A DNA stretch of 64,000 nucleotides from Gemmatimonadota bacterium (GTDB taxonomy: Bacteria; Gemmatimonadota; Gemmatimonadetes; Gemmatimonadales; Gemmatimonadaceae), in NCBI GenBank assembly GCA_016704465.1, contig JADJAD010000019.1, positions 1-64,000 of the forward strand, given 5' to 3'. The translations under genes and the position numbers were made by a program. How positions within the stretch are numbered: position 1 is the stretch's first letter; every line of letters begins with the position of its first letter. The notes under the pieces are model-generated. The model did no database searches. It was not told the origin of the DNA and saw only the letters and a list, made by a program, of their open reading frames with translations. Below are positions 30,030-39,100 of this stretch, piece after piece.

Positions 30030-31712
30030 TCAGGTGCGGGCCGGCGACGACTCGCCCGGGTTCCCGCCGAGCGCGAGGCCCACCAGGACCACGACCGCCG
30101 CACCAATCAGGTTGTGCCAGAGAAAGGAGATCTGCGGCAGGCCGAACGACACCGCGCCCACGCAGGCCATCCCGGACAGCAGCCCGACGAAGGCGCCGCG
30201 CGCGGTGGCGCGTCGGATCATGGCGAGGATGAAGACGCCGAGGATGGAGCCGTAGAAGAACGAACCGAAGCGGTTCACGACCTCGATGAGCGAGCCTAAC
30301 GTGGCCGCGTACGTGGCGACGACGCAGGCAAAGATTCCCCACACGCCCGTGGCCGCCTTGGACACGTTGAGGTAGTGCGTGTCGGAGGCTTCGGGTCGCA
30401 CCCAGCGGCGATAGAAATCGATGACCGTCGCCGTGGAGAGTGAGTTGAGTTCGGCGGCGATGCTCGACATGGCGGCCGCCAGGACGGCGGCGATGAAGAA
30501 GCCCGCCAGGCCAAGCGGCAGGTGGTCGAGCACGAAGCGCGGCATGATGTAGTTCACGTCGCGCGCCGACTCGCCGGTGACCTCGCCCGCGGCGACGAGC
30601 GCCTCGTCGCGAATGGCCGTCACGCGCGCCTCACTCTCGCGGAACCCCTCGGCCGCCAACGCAGCGCTTGCATCGCTGCGCGGCGTGTCGGAGAGCCGGA
30701 GGGCGGCGTCGGTGCGCCGCGCGATCGCGTCGCCGTAGCGCGATTCCAGTTGGGCGTAGGCGGCCGGGCGCGTTTCGCGCACGCTGCGGTCGTGCGCCGG
30801 ATTCCACAGCAGCGGCGGCGCCTGGAACAGGTAGAAGACGAAGACCAGGACGCCGATCAGGAGGATCAGCGCCTGGAGCGGGATCTTCCAGTAGGCGCTC
30901 ATCAGGAGCGAACTGCGCGCCTCGGGGATCGACCGGGCGGTGAGGTAACGCTGCACCTGGCTCTGGTCGGTGCCGAAGTACGACAGCATCAGGAAGGTGC
31001 CGCCGAGGATTCCCGACCAGAACGTGTAGGTCTCGGAGAGGTTGAACGAGAAGTCGAACGGCGTCATCCGCCCCACTGATCCGGCGATGCGCAGCGCATT
31101 GTCGGGGGACACCGGGAGCTTGACGAGCAGGACGATGATGATCGCGATCAGCGACCCGCTGATGAGGAACATCTGCTTGACGTCGGCCCACGTCACCGCC
31201 TGCACGCCGCCGATCATCGTGTAGATGACCGTCGGTACCCCGATCAGCGCGACGCACCACGGGAGCGGCCAGCCGAAGATCGCCGAGAAGACGACGGCGG
31301 GGGCGGCGATGATCGTGCCGCACGACATCCCGCGGGATACGAGGAAGAGGAAGGACGTCAGCGAGCGCGTCTTGGCGTCGAAACGGCGCTCCAGGAACTC
31401 GTAGGCGGTGAAGACCTTGGCACCGTGCAGGAACGGGACGATGGTGACCCCGAGGATCACCATCGCGATCGGGAGGCCGAAGTAGAACTGCACGAAGCGC
31501 ATTCCGTCCGTCGCGCCCTGGCCGGTGGTTCCGATCATGGTGACCGCGGAGAGCTGCGTCGCCATGACCGACAGCCCGACCGCCCACCACGGCAGCGAGC
31601 GATTGGCGAGGAAGTACCCCTCGATTTCCTTGGTCCCCTTGGCGGCGCGCAGGCCGTCGATGACCACGTACAGCAGGTAGGCGACGACGATCGCCCAGTT
31701 GAGCGGATGCAT
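30030..31712 (-). CDS. Sodium:solute symporter (SSS family), SGLT-like
   Basis: A 560-aa secondary transporter with about 13-14 helices. The first helix is followed by EIEGYFLANRSLPWWAVGLS, the SSS signature region, and the sodium-site helices include SVMATQLSAVTMIG and AAMSSIAAELNSLST. A polar insertion of about 95 residues (WNPAHDRSVRETRP to ESARDVNYIM) separates two late helices and probably forms an external loop. A 57-aa membrane protein gene lies 37 bp upstream on the same strand. The substrate cannot be predicted from sequence. Confidence 0.92.
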   Translation of the reverse strand: MHPLNWAIVVAYLLYVVIDGLRAAKGTKEIEGYFLANRSLPWWAVGLSVMATQLSAVTMIGTTGQGATDGMRFVQFYFGLPIAMVILGVTIVPFLHGAKVFTAYEFLERRFDAKTRSLTSFLFLVSRGMSCGTIIAAPAVVFSAIFGWPLPWCVALIGVPTVIYTMIGGVQAVTWADVKQMFLISGSLIAIIIVLLVKLPVSPDNALRIAGSVGRMTPFDFSFNLSETYTFWSGILGGTFLMLSYFGTDQSQVQRYLTARSIPEARSSLLMSAYWKIPLQALILLIGVLVFVFYLFQAPPLLWNPAHDRSVRETRPAAYAQLESRYGDAIARRTDAALRLSDTPRSDASAALAAEGFRESEARVTAIRDEALVAAGEVTGESARDVNYIMPRFVLDHLPLGLAGFFIAAVLAAAMSSIAAELNSLSTATVIDFYRRWVRPEASDTHYLNVSKAATGVWGIFACVVATYAATLGSLIEVVNRFGSFFYGSILGVFILAMIRRATARGAFVGLLSGMACVGAVSFGLPQISFLWHNLIGAAVVVLVGLALGGNPGESSPART

Positions 31713-31749
31713 GCGGTTCGGTGGCGATCAGGGAGTGATCAGGAGACCA

Positions 31750-31923
31750 TCAGGAGGCGTAGCGCGCCTGAAGCCACCAGAGCGCGAGCAGGGCGACGAC
31801 CTGCATGCTCATGACCTTCACGAGGTTCCGCCTGAATCGGGCGGAGTCTTCGGGCGGGGACTGGTCTGTGCTGGGCGGAGCGCTGGTCGGAGCGCTGGTG
31901 GGGGCGCCGGCGTGAGTCGACAT
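31750..31923 (-). CDS. Small 57-aa single-helix membrane protein upstream of the symporter
   Basis: Short ORF read directly from the sequence. ATG at 31923 gives MSTHAGAPTSAPTSAPP, then an acidic and basic linker (PEDSARFRRNLVKVM). One hydrophobic helix (MQVVALLALWWLQ) follows, with a short tail ending RYAS. The basic residues before the helix predict an N-in orientation. It ends 37 bp before the symporter start on the same strand, so cotranscription is likely. It is a candidate accessory subunit, echoing the small membrane protein ahead of the other symporter at 10.2 kb. The family is unknown to me. Confidence 0.65.
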   Translation of the reverse strand: MSTHAGAPTSAPTSAPPSTDQSPPEDSARFRRNLVKVMSMQVVALLALWWLQARYAS

Positions 31924-32087
31924 CGCGAGTGTCTGGAGCGAGCCAAGGACGGGGGAGACGCGCGCCCGAGGCGGTCGGTCGCCGCGGAGCGGTCACACGC
32001 TTCGGCGGGCAATGTACTGAGCGGGCCGTGCTCTGGTGGCACGGGCGGTACATTGGACGTCTCGCGAGCCGCCTTCGCCCTCCCGAC

Positions 32088-34850
32088 ATGACCGTGCGTA
32101 CATCCTCCCCGTCCCGCCGGACTCGACTCGCCGCCGCCGCCGCCGTCGCGGTCGTCTTCGCCGCCGCTTCTGCCCTCCCCGCCCAGGACCGTGGTGCGGC
32201 CGAACTCGGCCCCCTGGTCCAGGGGCTCGGTGTCTCCGGCCGGGTCCTTGTCATCGCCGCCCACCCCGACGACGAGGACACGCAGCTCATCACCTGGTTG
32301 GCCAAGGGGCGCCACGTCGAGACCGCGTACCTCTCGCTCACGCGCGGCGATGGCGGGCAGAACCTCATCGGTAATGAGCTCGGCGAAGCGTTAGGCGCGA
32401 TCCGGACCCAGGAACTGCTCGCCGCCCGTCGGCTCGATGGGGGGCGCCAGTACTTCACCCGGGCGTACGACTTCGGCTTTTCGAAGAACGCGGAGGAAAC
32501 ACTGACCCAGTGGTCGCGCGACTCGATCCTGCGCGACGTCATCACCGTGGTGCGCCAGTTCCGCCCGCACGTCATTGTCGCCGTCTTCAGCGGCACCCCG
32601 TCCGACGGGCACGGGCATCACCAGGTCTCGGGGATCTTCGGGCGCGAGGCCTATGATGCGGCGGGCGACACGGTGCGCTTTCCACGCGCCGCCACCGCCG
32701 GCTACGGTGCGTGGACCGTCTCCAAGTTCTACCGGTCGGCCAACTTCCGCATGCAGGAGCAGGCGACCATCCGCCTGAACGTCGGCGAGTTCAACCCGAT
32801 CCTCGGCCGGTCGTACAGCGAAATCGCCAGCGACTCCCGATCGCAACACAAGTCGCAGGCCATGGGGTCGTTGCAGCAGCGGGGGGTGCGCTTCGACCGG
32901 ATGATTCGTGAGGCAACGCGCGCGCCTGGGGCCCCGGCCGATCCGACCGCTGAGCAGGGCCTGTTCGACGGGATCGACACGACCTGGGCGCGCTTCGCCC
33001 CGCTCATGACGACGGCGTCGCAACGTGCCGCGCTCGACTCGCTTCCAGTGGCATTCGCCCAGGCGCGCGCCTCCCTTGACCTCATGCAGCCCGGGCGCGT
33101 CGTGCCGGCGCTGGGGCGTGCGTCACGCCTGCTGCGCGCCGTGTGCCCGGCGCCGGCAATGGCTCCCTGCTTCGATCCCGCCGCCGTTGCCCGTGAGCTG
33201 CCCGCGCGGGCACTGAGTGCGGCGTGGGCAGCGACCGACGATCGACTGCAAGTCGCCGCGGGCAGCGGCGACCTGGCGCAGGCATATTCGGTCGCGCTGG
33301 CTCGTACGGCGCGCGCGCTGGCGCTGGCTGCAGGCGTGGTGGCCGAAGCGACGGTATCGCGGGAAGTGTGGGCCATTGGCGAGTCGGTTCCCGTCACCCT
33401 GCGCGTCTACAATCGTGGCGGTCGGCCGGTGACGGTTCGAGCGACGCAGTCCATTGTCGGCGGTCGGGTGGATGAGCGGAACGCTGCCGTTCGGGAGACG
33501 GTGATCCTGCCGGACAGTACGCGCACCGACTCGCTTGTGGTGCGGTTCGAGACGCCCACCGAGCCGTGGTGGCTCGCCATGCCTCGCGTCGGGGCGATGT
33601 TCACCCCCTCGGTCACCGGCATCTCGGAGACCGGGCGCCGCCCCGCGGCCACCGTGGCGGTCACCATCTCGGTAGAGGGTGCCGGCGAGACCACGATCGA
33701 GACGCCGGTCGTCTATCGCTACGCCGATGCGATCAAGGGAGAGATCCGGCATCCGGTCGCCGCCGCGCCGGCCGTGACGGTCGCCCTCGATGATGCGGTC
33801 GCCTATGCCCAGGCCAACGTCCCGTTCGAGCGTCCGGTGCGCGTGACGGTGCGCTCCAGCGCGTCAGGCCCGCGTGAGGTCACGGTGGCGTTGCAGCTCC
33901 CGGACGGATTGGTCGCCGACAGTGCGGAGCGGCACGTGAACTTCCCCGGCAACGCCCGCAACGTCGCGGTGGCGGGGCCGGGCGCGGCGTTCGGGATCGG
34001 CGGCGGCGCGGCCCCCGAGCTGATCCGCGACGTGACCTTCACCGTGCGCGGACGACTCGCTCCGGGACGTCACGCGCTGTCTGCGGTCGCCACCAGCAAC
34101 GGCGAGCGCTTCGCCACGGGCTACACCTCGGTGGCCTATGATCACATGCTGCCGCAGCGGCTCTACCGACCAGCGACGTTAGGCATCGAGGCGGTCGATG
34201 CCGTGCTCCCGCGTGCGCTCCACATTGCCTACATCGCGGGCGTGGGCGACAACGTGGCCCCGATGCTGGAGCAGCTCGGCGTGCGCGTCACGCTCGTGGA
34301 TCCCGCGTCGCTCCCGCGCACCGACCTCTCGGCGTTCGGGGCGGTGGTCGTGGGGACGCGCGCCTACGAGGCGAGCGAGGCCCTCGTGGCAAACAACGCC
34401 CGCCTGCTCGACTACGCCCGGGGGGGCGGGACGCTCGTGGTGCAGTACGGCCAGTACGAGATGACCCAACCGGGGATCATGCCGTTCCCGATCACACTCG
34501 GCCGCCCCGCCGACCGCGTGACGGTCGAAGGGGCGCCGGTGCGGGTGATCGAACCATCCGCGTCGATCCTGTCGTCCCCGAACGCGATCTCGGCGCGCGA
34601 CTTCGACGGCTGGGTGCAGGATCGGTCGCTGTACATGCCGCGCACCTTCGATCCGGCGTACACGCCGGTGGTGGAGACCAACGATCCCGGTGAGTCGCCC
34701 AATCGTGGCGCGATCCTCGTGGCGTCGTATGGGAAGGGGACATACGTCTACACCACCCTGGCGTTCTTCCGGCAACTCCCCAACGGCGTGCCCGGCGCTG
34801 CGCGGCTGATGATCAACCTGCTGTCGGCGCGAAACACGCTGCAGCCGTAA
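32088..34850 (+). CDS. Exported PIG-L (LmbE-type) deacetylase with long C-terminal extension
   Basis: A 920-aa protein with a Sec signal (LAAAAAVAVVFAAASALPAQ). The N-terminal domain is a zinc-dependent N-acetylglucosaminyl-deacetylase-like fold: AAHPDDED (His59, Asp62 region) and DGHGHHQ supply metal ligands. The middle (about 440-680) is beta-rich with Ig-like segments. The C-terminal 230 residues contain a flavodoxin or class-I-amidotransferase-like stretch (DNVAPMLEQLGVRVTLVD, FGAVVVGTRAYE, GGTLVVQYGQYEM) without an obvious catalytic Cys. PIG-L enzymes remove N-acetyl groups from sugars or sugar conjugates. The C-terminal part is probably structural or ligand-binding. ATG 32088 is the first start before the signal peptide. 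Confidence 0.88.
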   Translation: MTVRTSSPSRRTRLAAAAAVAVVFAAASALPAQDRGAAELGPLVQGLGVSGRVLVIAAHPDDEDTQLITWLAKGRHVETAYLSLTRGDGGQNLIGNELGEALGAIRTQELLAARRLDGGRQYFTRAYDFGFSKNAEETLTQWSRDSILRDVITVVRQFRPHVIVAVFSGTPSDGHGHHQVSGIFGREAYDAAGDTVRFPRAATAGYGAWTVSKFYRSANFRMQEQATIRLNVGEFNPILGRSYSEIASDSRSQHKSQAMGSLQQRGVRFDRMIREATRAPGAPADPTAEQGLFDGIDTTWARFAPLMTTASQRAALDSLPVAFAQARASLDLMQPGRVVPALGRASRLLRAVCPAPAMAPCFDPAAVARELPARALSAAWAATDDRLQVAAGSGDLAQAYSVALARTARALALAAGVVAEATVSREVWAIGESVPVTLRVYNRGGRPVTVRATQSIVGGRVDERNAAVRETVILPDSTRTDSLVVRFETPTEPWWLAMPRVGAMFTPSVTGISETGRRPAATVAVTISVEGAGETTIETPVVYRYADAIKGEIRHPVAAAPAVTVALDDAVAYAQANVPFERPVRVTVRSSASGPREVTVALQLPDGLVADSAERHVNFPGNARNVAVAGPGAAFGIGGGAAPELIRDVTFTVRGRLAPGRHALSAVATSNGERFATGYTSVAYDHMLPQRLYRPATLGIEAVDAVLPRALHIAYIAGVGDNVAPMLEQLGVRVTLVDPASLPRTDLSAFGAVVVGTRAYEASEALVANNARLLDYARGGGTLVVQYGQYEMTQPGIMPFPITLGRPADRVTVEGAPVRVIEPSASILSSPNAISARDFDGWVQDRSLYMPRTFDPAYTPVVETNDPGESPNRGAILVASYGKGTYVYTTLAFFRQLPNGVPGAARLMINLLSARNTLQP

Positions 34851-34858
34851 CCGATACG

Positions 34859-34908
34859 GCAACGCGCCGGGGCAGGTCGGGTCGTCCGACACTGCACCGG
34901 CGCGCTGC
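34859..34908. terminator. Bidirectional hairpin between the PIG-L gene and the short minus-strand peptide
   Basis: Imperfect stem of about 20 bp (34859-34880 with 34886-34908, loop GTCGT). It lies 8 bp after the PIG-L stop and 27 bp from the stop of the converging minus-strand ORF. CTTTC follows on the plus strand. Confidence 0.6.
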
Positions 34909-34935
34909 CTTTCATCCCCATCGCTGCGTCCCGAA

Positions 34936-35010
34936 TCAGGCGGCGAGTAGCCAGCCGCTCGTGGCGATTGCAAGATCGCGCCGCATCGTGCTGCTGAAGT
35001 TGTTCTTCAT
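34936..35010 (-). CDS. Putative 24-aa peptide downstream of the lipoprotein
   Basis: ATG at 35010 encodes MKNNFSSTMRRDLAIATSGW followed by LLAA and stop. An AAGGGAAA purine stretch lies about 8-15 bp upstream. It starts 35 bp after the lipoprotein gene on the same strand and ends before a bidirectional hairpin, so it would be on the same transcript. A polar start and a weakly hydrophobic end suggest a membrane-associated or leader-like peptide. No family is known to me and it could be a chance ORF. Confidence 0.35.
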   Translation of the reverse strand: MKNNFSSTMRRDLAIATSGWLLAA

Positions 35011-35045
35011 GTGAGTCGTTTCCCTTGTATGAGGTGAGATGGGGG

Positions 35046-35735
35046 TTACGCCCACACGTTGTAGCCGGAGAAGTGGCGCACGAGGCGGAACAGGTAGCCC
35101 GTGACCGGATCGCGCTGCGTCTTGAGGGTGGCGTCGGCATTCGCTTCGTCGACGCAGCTGCCGGCGGCCGAGCAGTAGTCGATGCGGCTGTAGTTCGCCA
35201 GGGCGGCCGACGGGTCGCGCAGGTAGACGGCCGGGAGTTGGCCGCTGCTGTTGGGATAGAAGCGGATCGCATTGGTGAAGTCGATCTGCGCCCGGCCGTT
35301 GGCGTCGGTCCAGGTCGTGGCCGTGATCGTGATGTTGGTGGTGAGCTTCGAGCACGTGTTGAGCCACGTCCCGACGCCGTAGCTGCTGTTGGCCGGGTTG
35401 CAGATCGTGTTGGCCGGGAACGAGACGAGATGCGTGCCGACAATGAACGACTGCGTCTGGGTCGGGTTGACCGTGAAGCTGTAGCTCTGGGCGTTGGACG
35501 GAGCGGTGGAGAGGAACGACCAATGCTTGCCACTCGTCGCTGCCGGGGCGCTGGACGGCTGGGCGACGGCGGCCTGCTGCTGGACCACACCGGGCAGCGC
35601 CGGGGCCAGCACATTCATGGCGGGGTCGAGCTGCGAGGCGATGGGCGAGGCGACGCGATCCGATGAGCAGGCGGCCGTCAGGGCGATCACGGCCAGGGTC
35701 GCGAACTTCGGGAGGCGGCGGGTGATGGAGTACAT
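35046..35735 (-). CDS. Secreted lipoprotein of unknown function
   Basis: A 229-aa protein. ATG 35735 gives MYSITRRLPKFATLAVIAL followed by a lipobox (LTAACSS), so the mature protein would be lipid-anchored. The body is Ser/Thr/Asn-rich and beta-like (SYSFTVNPTQTQSFIVGTH, NITITATTWTDANG). Four mature cysteines (CNP, TCSK, YCSA, SCVD) probably form disulfides. The FTVNPTQTQ segment resembles adhesive or Ig-like surface proteins, but no domain can be named. A longer ORF start at 35843 would bury the lipobox and is rejected. It has a possible AT-rich promoter at 35800-35845. Confidence 0.75.
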   Translation of the reverse strand: MYSITRRLPKFATLAVIALTAACSSDRVASPIASQLDPAMNVLAPALPGVVQQQAAVAQPSSAPAATSGKHWSFLSTAPSNAQSYSFTVNPTQTQSFIVGTHLVSFPANTICNPANSSYGVGTWLNTCSKLTTNITITATTWTDANGRAQIDFTNAIRFYPNSSGQLPAVYLRDPSAALANYSRIDYCSAAGSCVDEANADATLKTQRDPVTGYLFRLVRHFSGYNVWA

Positions 35736-36122
35736 GGTCGGGTCTCTGCTGGGGATGAAAGGGTGCGGCGGGGATCTGCCAACACCTAAAGCAGGGCGCG
35801 TGCCATTGTAACCGCATATCAATAAACGACTTACGAAAAACATGCTTCGGACGCGGTGACCGAAATGCGGTCAGAACGTCTCCCGCTTTTCCCGCGTCTC
35901 GGTCACAACGACTGATACCGGTCGCGGCTCGGAATCGGGGCGATGCGGTGACGAGGCCCCCTGTGCGTCGGTGCGCTGCGACACATTGCGTCCCCGCCGC
36001 AGCGCACACGCCGGGACCTGGGGCGCGTGCTGGCGCGCCTGCTGGCGCGCCTGCTGGCGCGCGCGCCAGAAAGCGCGCGACCGAGCAACTACAGTCGCGC
36101 GCCCGAGAGGGGCGCGACCGGT
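35736..36122. other. Intergenic region upstream of the lipoprotein; no gene seen
   Basis: A 387-bp gap. Its left part holds an AT-rich patch (35805-35845) with TACAAT on the minus strand at 35805-35810, a possible -10 box for the lipoprotein gene. The right part carries a 12-bp repeat and a GC-palindrome-rich stretch after the stop of the minus-strand ATPase gene. No convincing ORF or RNA gene. Confidence 0.5.
36028..36063. repeat. 12-bp tandem repeat (TGCTGGCGCGCC x3)
   Basis: Three contiguous copies of TGCTGGCGCGCC (last base of the third differs), 60-95 bp after the end of the large minus-strand regulator gene. Self-complementary GGCGCGCC cores could also form structure in the transcript tail. 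Confidence 0.8.
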
Positions 36123-39100
36123 TTATCGAAGTGCCGCAGCGAGTCGCGCTGCGAGCGGGCGCAGGCCGAACGCGCTCGCTCGCTCGTGGGCAGTGCGAAT
36201 GGTCGCGGCGTATTGCGTTGCCCCGGACCGCACGAGCAGCGGCGCGCACTCGGCCACCATCCAGAGCGCAGCGCCGGCGTCGATCGTGAGGGCGAGGGCG
36301 CGGTCGAAGGCGTCCGCGGCCTTCGAGACGCGATCGGTCGCGAGCAGGTAGCGCACCTCGAGCGCTTCCACCAGTTCGCGCCCTTGGTACCAAGTCGTTC
36401 CCAGTTCAGCGCTGCGCTCCGACGCGCGGCGGCGCGACATCTGCGCTTGGTCGACATTGCCGAGGGAGAGGGCGGCGAGTCCAGCGCCGGCGATCGAGCC
36501 CACCTCGATGTCGATGATGGCCAGCTCGCTGGCCATCGCGTACACGCGTTCGTACATCTCGAGGGCGGCTACGGCGTCGCCCTGGTCGAGCGACAGGTTG
36601 GCGCTGTTGTACATCGCGGCCAGGCGGCGCCCCTTCATGGCGCACCTTCTTGAACATGCGCTCGGCGTAGGCATGGGCGAGCTGTGCCCCGTCGAAGTTG
36701 CCGGTTTTCTGGAAGAGGACCCCGAGGTTCAGCGCCGTAAGACCGCCCAGGTCGGGGATACTGGCCGCCTCGGCCTCGGCCTGCGCCTCCTCGTACGCCT
36801 GCTGCGACTCTGTGCTGCTCCCGAGCCGGAAATGGGCGATCCCGCAGTTGATGAGGCAGCGAATGATGCCGTGCCGATTCCCGATGCCGGCGAAACGCGC
36901 GCGCGCGACCTCGAACTCGCGCAGCGACTCCTGCGGTGCGCGTTCGAGCAGGGCGGCCCCCAGCCGCAGTCGCGCGTCGGCGATCAGGAGCTGGTCGTCG
37001 AGTCGTTCGGCTTCGGCGGTGGCGACGCGCGCGGCGTGCTCTGCCTCCGGACGCTGGCTCAGGCGGGTGTGGGCATCAGCGATGCTCGACAGGATCACGA
37101 TGCAATCCTCGACCGCATCGATGGCGCGAGCCTGTTCCAGGAGCGCTCGTCCATCGCTGATCAGGTCCGAAAGGTTGCGCGCGCGCAGCAGTTGTACCTG
37201 GAGTGCACGCCGAGCGACCTTCACGTGGGCGACGCAGTCGTCGGGATCGACGTCGGTGCGTGCGTCGTCGCAGGTGGTGGACGCGATGTCCAGGTGACCG
37301 GCGATGTGGGCAACGTCGATCAGCGCGAGGCGGGCCTGCAACCGTTCGGCGGAACCCGGGGATCGGCGCACTGCGATGGAATACGACACAATGGCGTCGT
37401 CGAGGGCGTGGACGCTCGCGGCGCGGTCACCAGACTTCATTGCGAAGTGGAACGTGCGGACCTCGTCGCCGGCGGCATCGTAGTGGACGGCGATCTCGGT
37501 GAGCGCCTCGGGGCGCTCCGACTCCAGCACTTCGGCCACGCGGGCGTGCATCCGTCGCACCCGCCGCGGGTTGGCATGTCGCAACAGCGAGTTGGCCAGC
37601 AGGGTATGGGCAAACTGGAAGCGCTCTCCATCCCGGTCGGTTCCGCTGTCGAGCACGCCGGCGGTGATCGCCTCGTCGATCGCGTCGATGAGGGCATCCT
37701 CGTCGAGGTCGGTCACCCGTCGCAGCAGGTCGAACTCGAACGCCCGCCCGATGACCGCCGCCGTGGTCATGGTGGTCGTGGTCGAGGGTGCGAGGCGGGC
37801 GATGCGCCGCGCCAGCAGGTCGTCCACGGCCGGCGGCAGCTGCAGGGCATCCACACTCGCCCATTCCCAGCGCTTGCCGCCGTACCAGAGCACCCCCTCA
37901 TCGGCCAGGGTCTGGAGTACCTGGACGACAAAGAGCGGATTGCCCTCGGTATATCGGTAGAGGAAGTCGGCCAGCTCTCCCTTGCGCTCGGCCTGGTGCA
38001 GCACGTCGGCCAGCCACTCCCCCACGTCGGTGGGCGAGAGGCGCTCGAGGCGGATCTCCCGGTACGACTCATTGCGCGAGAGGCGGCGGCGACTGTCCTC
38101 GAACTGCTGCGCATCCTCACGCCGGATGGTCAGGCAGATGAGGAGGCGATCGTGGCGGATGGTGCTCGCCAGGTGTTCGAGCACCTCCCACGAGGCGTGA
38201 TCGGCCCACTGCACGTCGTCGAGCACGAGCATCAGCGGTCGCGACGCAGCTGCCGCGCGCACGTACGAGACCAGCTCATCGAGCAGGGCGTACTTCGACG
38301 TCACCCCGTCCTCACGCTGGACCGAGCCGTGGGCGCTGGACCGGAGGGCGGGGATGATGCGGGAGAGCTGCGGCCACTCCCGGTCTGGGAGCATGCGCTG
38401 CTGGTGCAGCTGCCCGATGACATCGGCCCATAATCCGAAGGGCGGGCGGACGTCGGGCTCCAGCGCGCGGGCGGTGATGAGCGTGCCCGTGCGCAGGCGG
38501 ATCTCCGACGCCATGCGCTGCACGAGCGTCGTCTTGCCGACCCCCGCCTCGCCGATCACCGCGACGACCCCGGGAACGCCGCGCACGCAGTCTTCGACGC
38601 GTTCGCGCAGTTTCGCCACTTCGGCCTCTCGCCCGACGAATCGCTGCGTGTTGAGGCGGGGTGTCGTGTTGTCGCCATCGTGACTGGCGATGGACACCGC
38701 GTTCCGGCCGCGTCGCTTGGCGTCGTACAGCGCCCGGTCGGCGACGGCGAAGAGCCCCTCGAACGTCTCCCCGTCGAGCGGGGCAACCGAGACGCCGATC
38801 GAGAGCGAGACGCCCACCCACTGTTCTTCGGAGCCACGCACCGGGATGCGCAGTCCGGCCACGGCCTCGCGCAGGCGCTCGCACACGCGTGCGGCCTCGG
38901 CGGGCAGGGTGTTCGGGAACAGGATGACGAACTCGTCGCCGGCGTAGCGACCGACCACATCGTTCGGACGGGAGCCGTGGGCGAGGGCCCTGGACACCGC
39001 CTCGAGCACGTCGTCGCCGGTCAAGTGACCAAACGTGTCGTTGACCGACTTGAAGTGATCGACGTCGATTACGGCAAGGGCGAGGGGGGCGTCGGTCGAG

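Noticed and set aside
35736..35843. 36-residue N-terminal extension of the lipoprotein
   Set aside because: It would place residues before a standard signal peptide and lipobox and covers the likely promoter.
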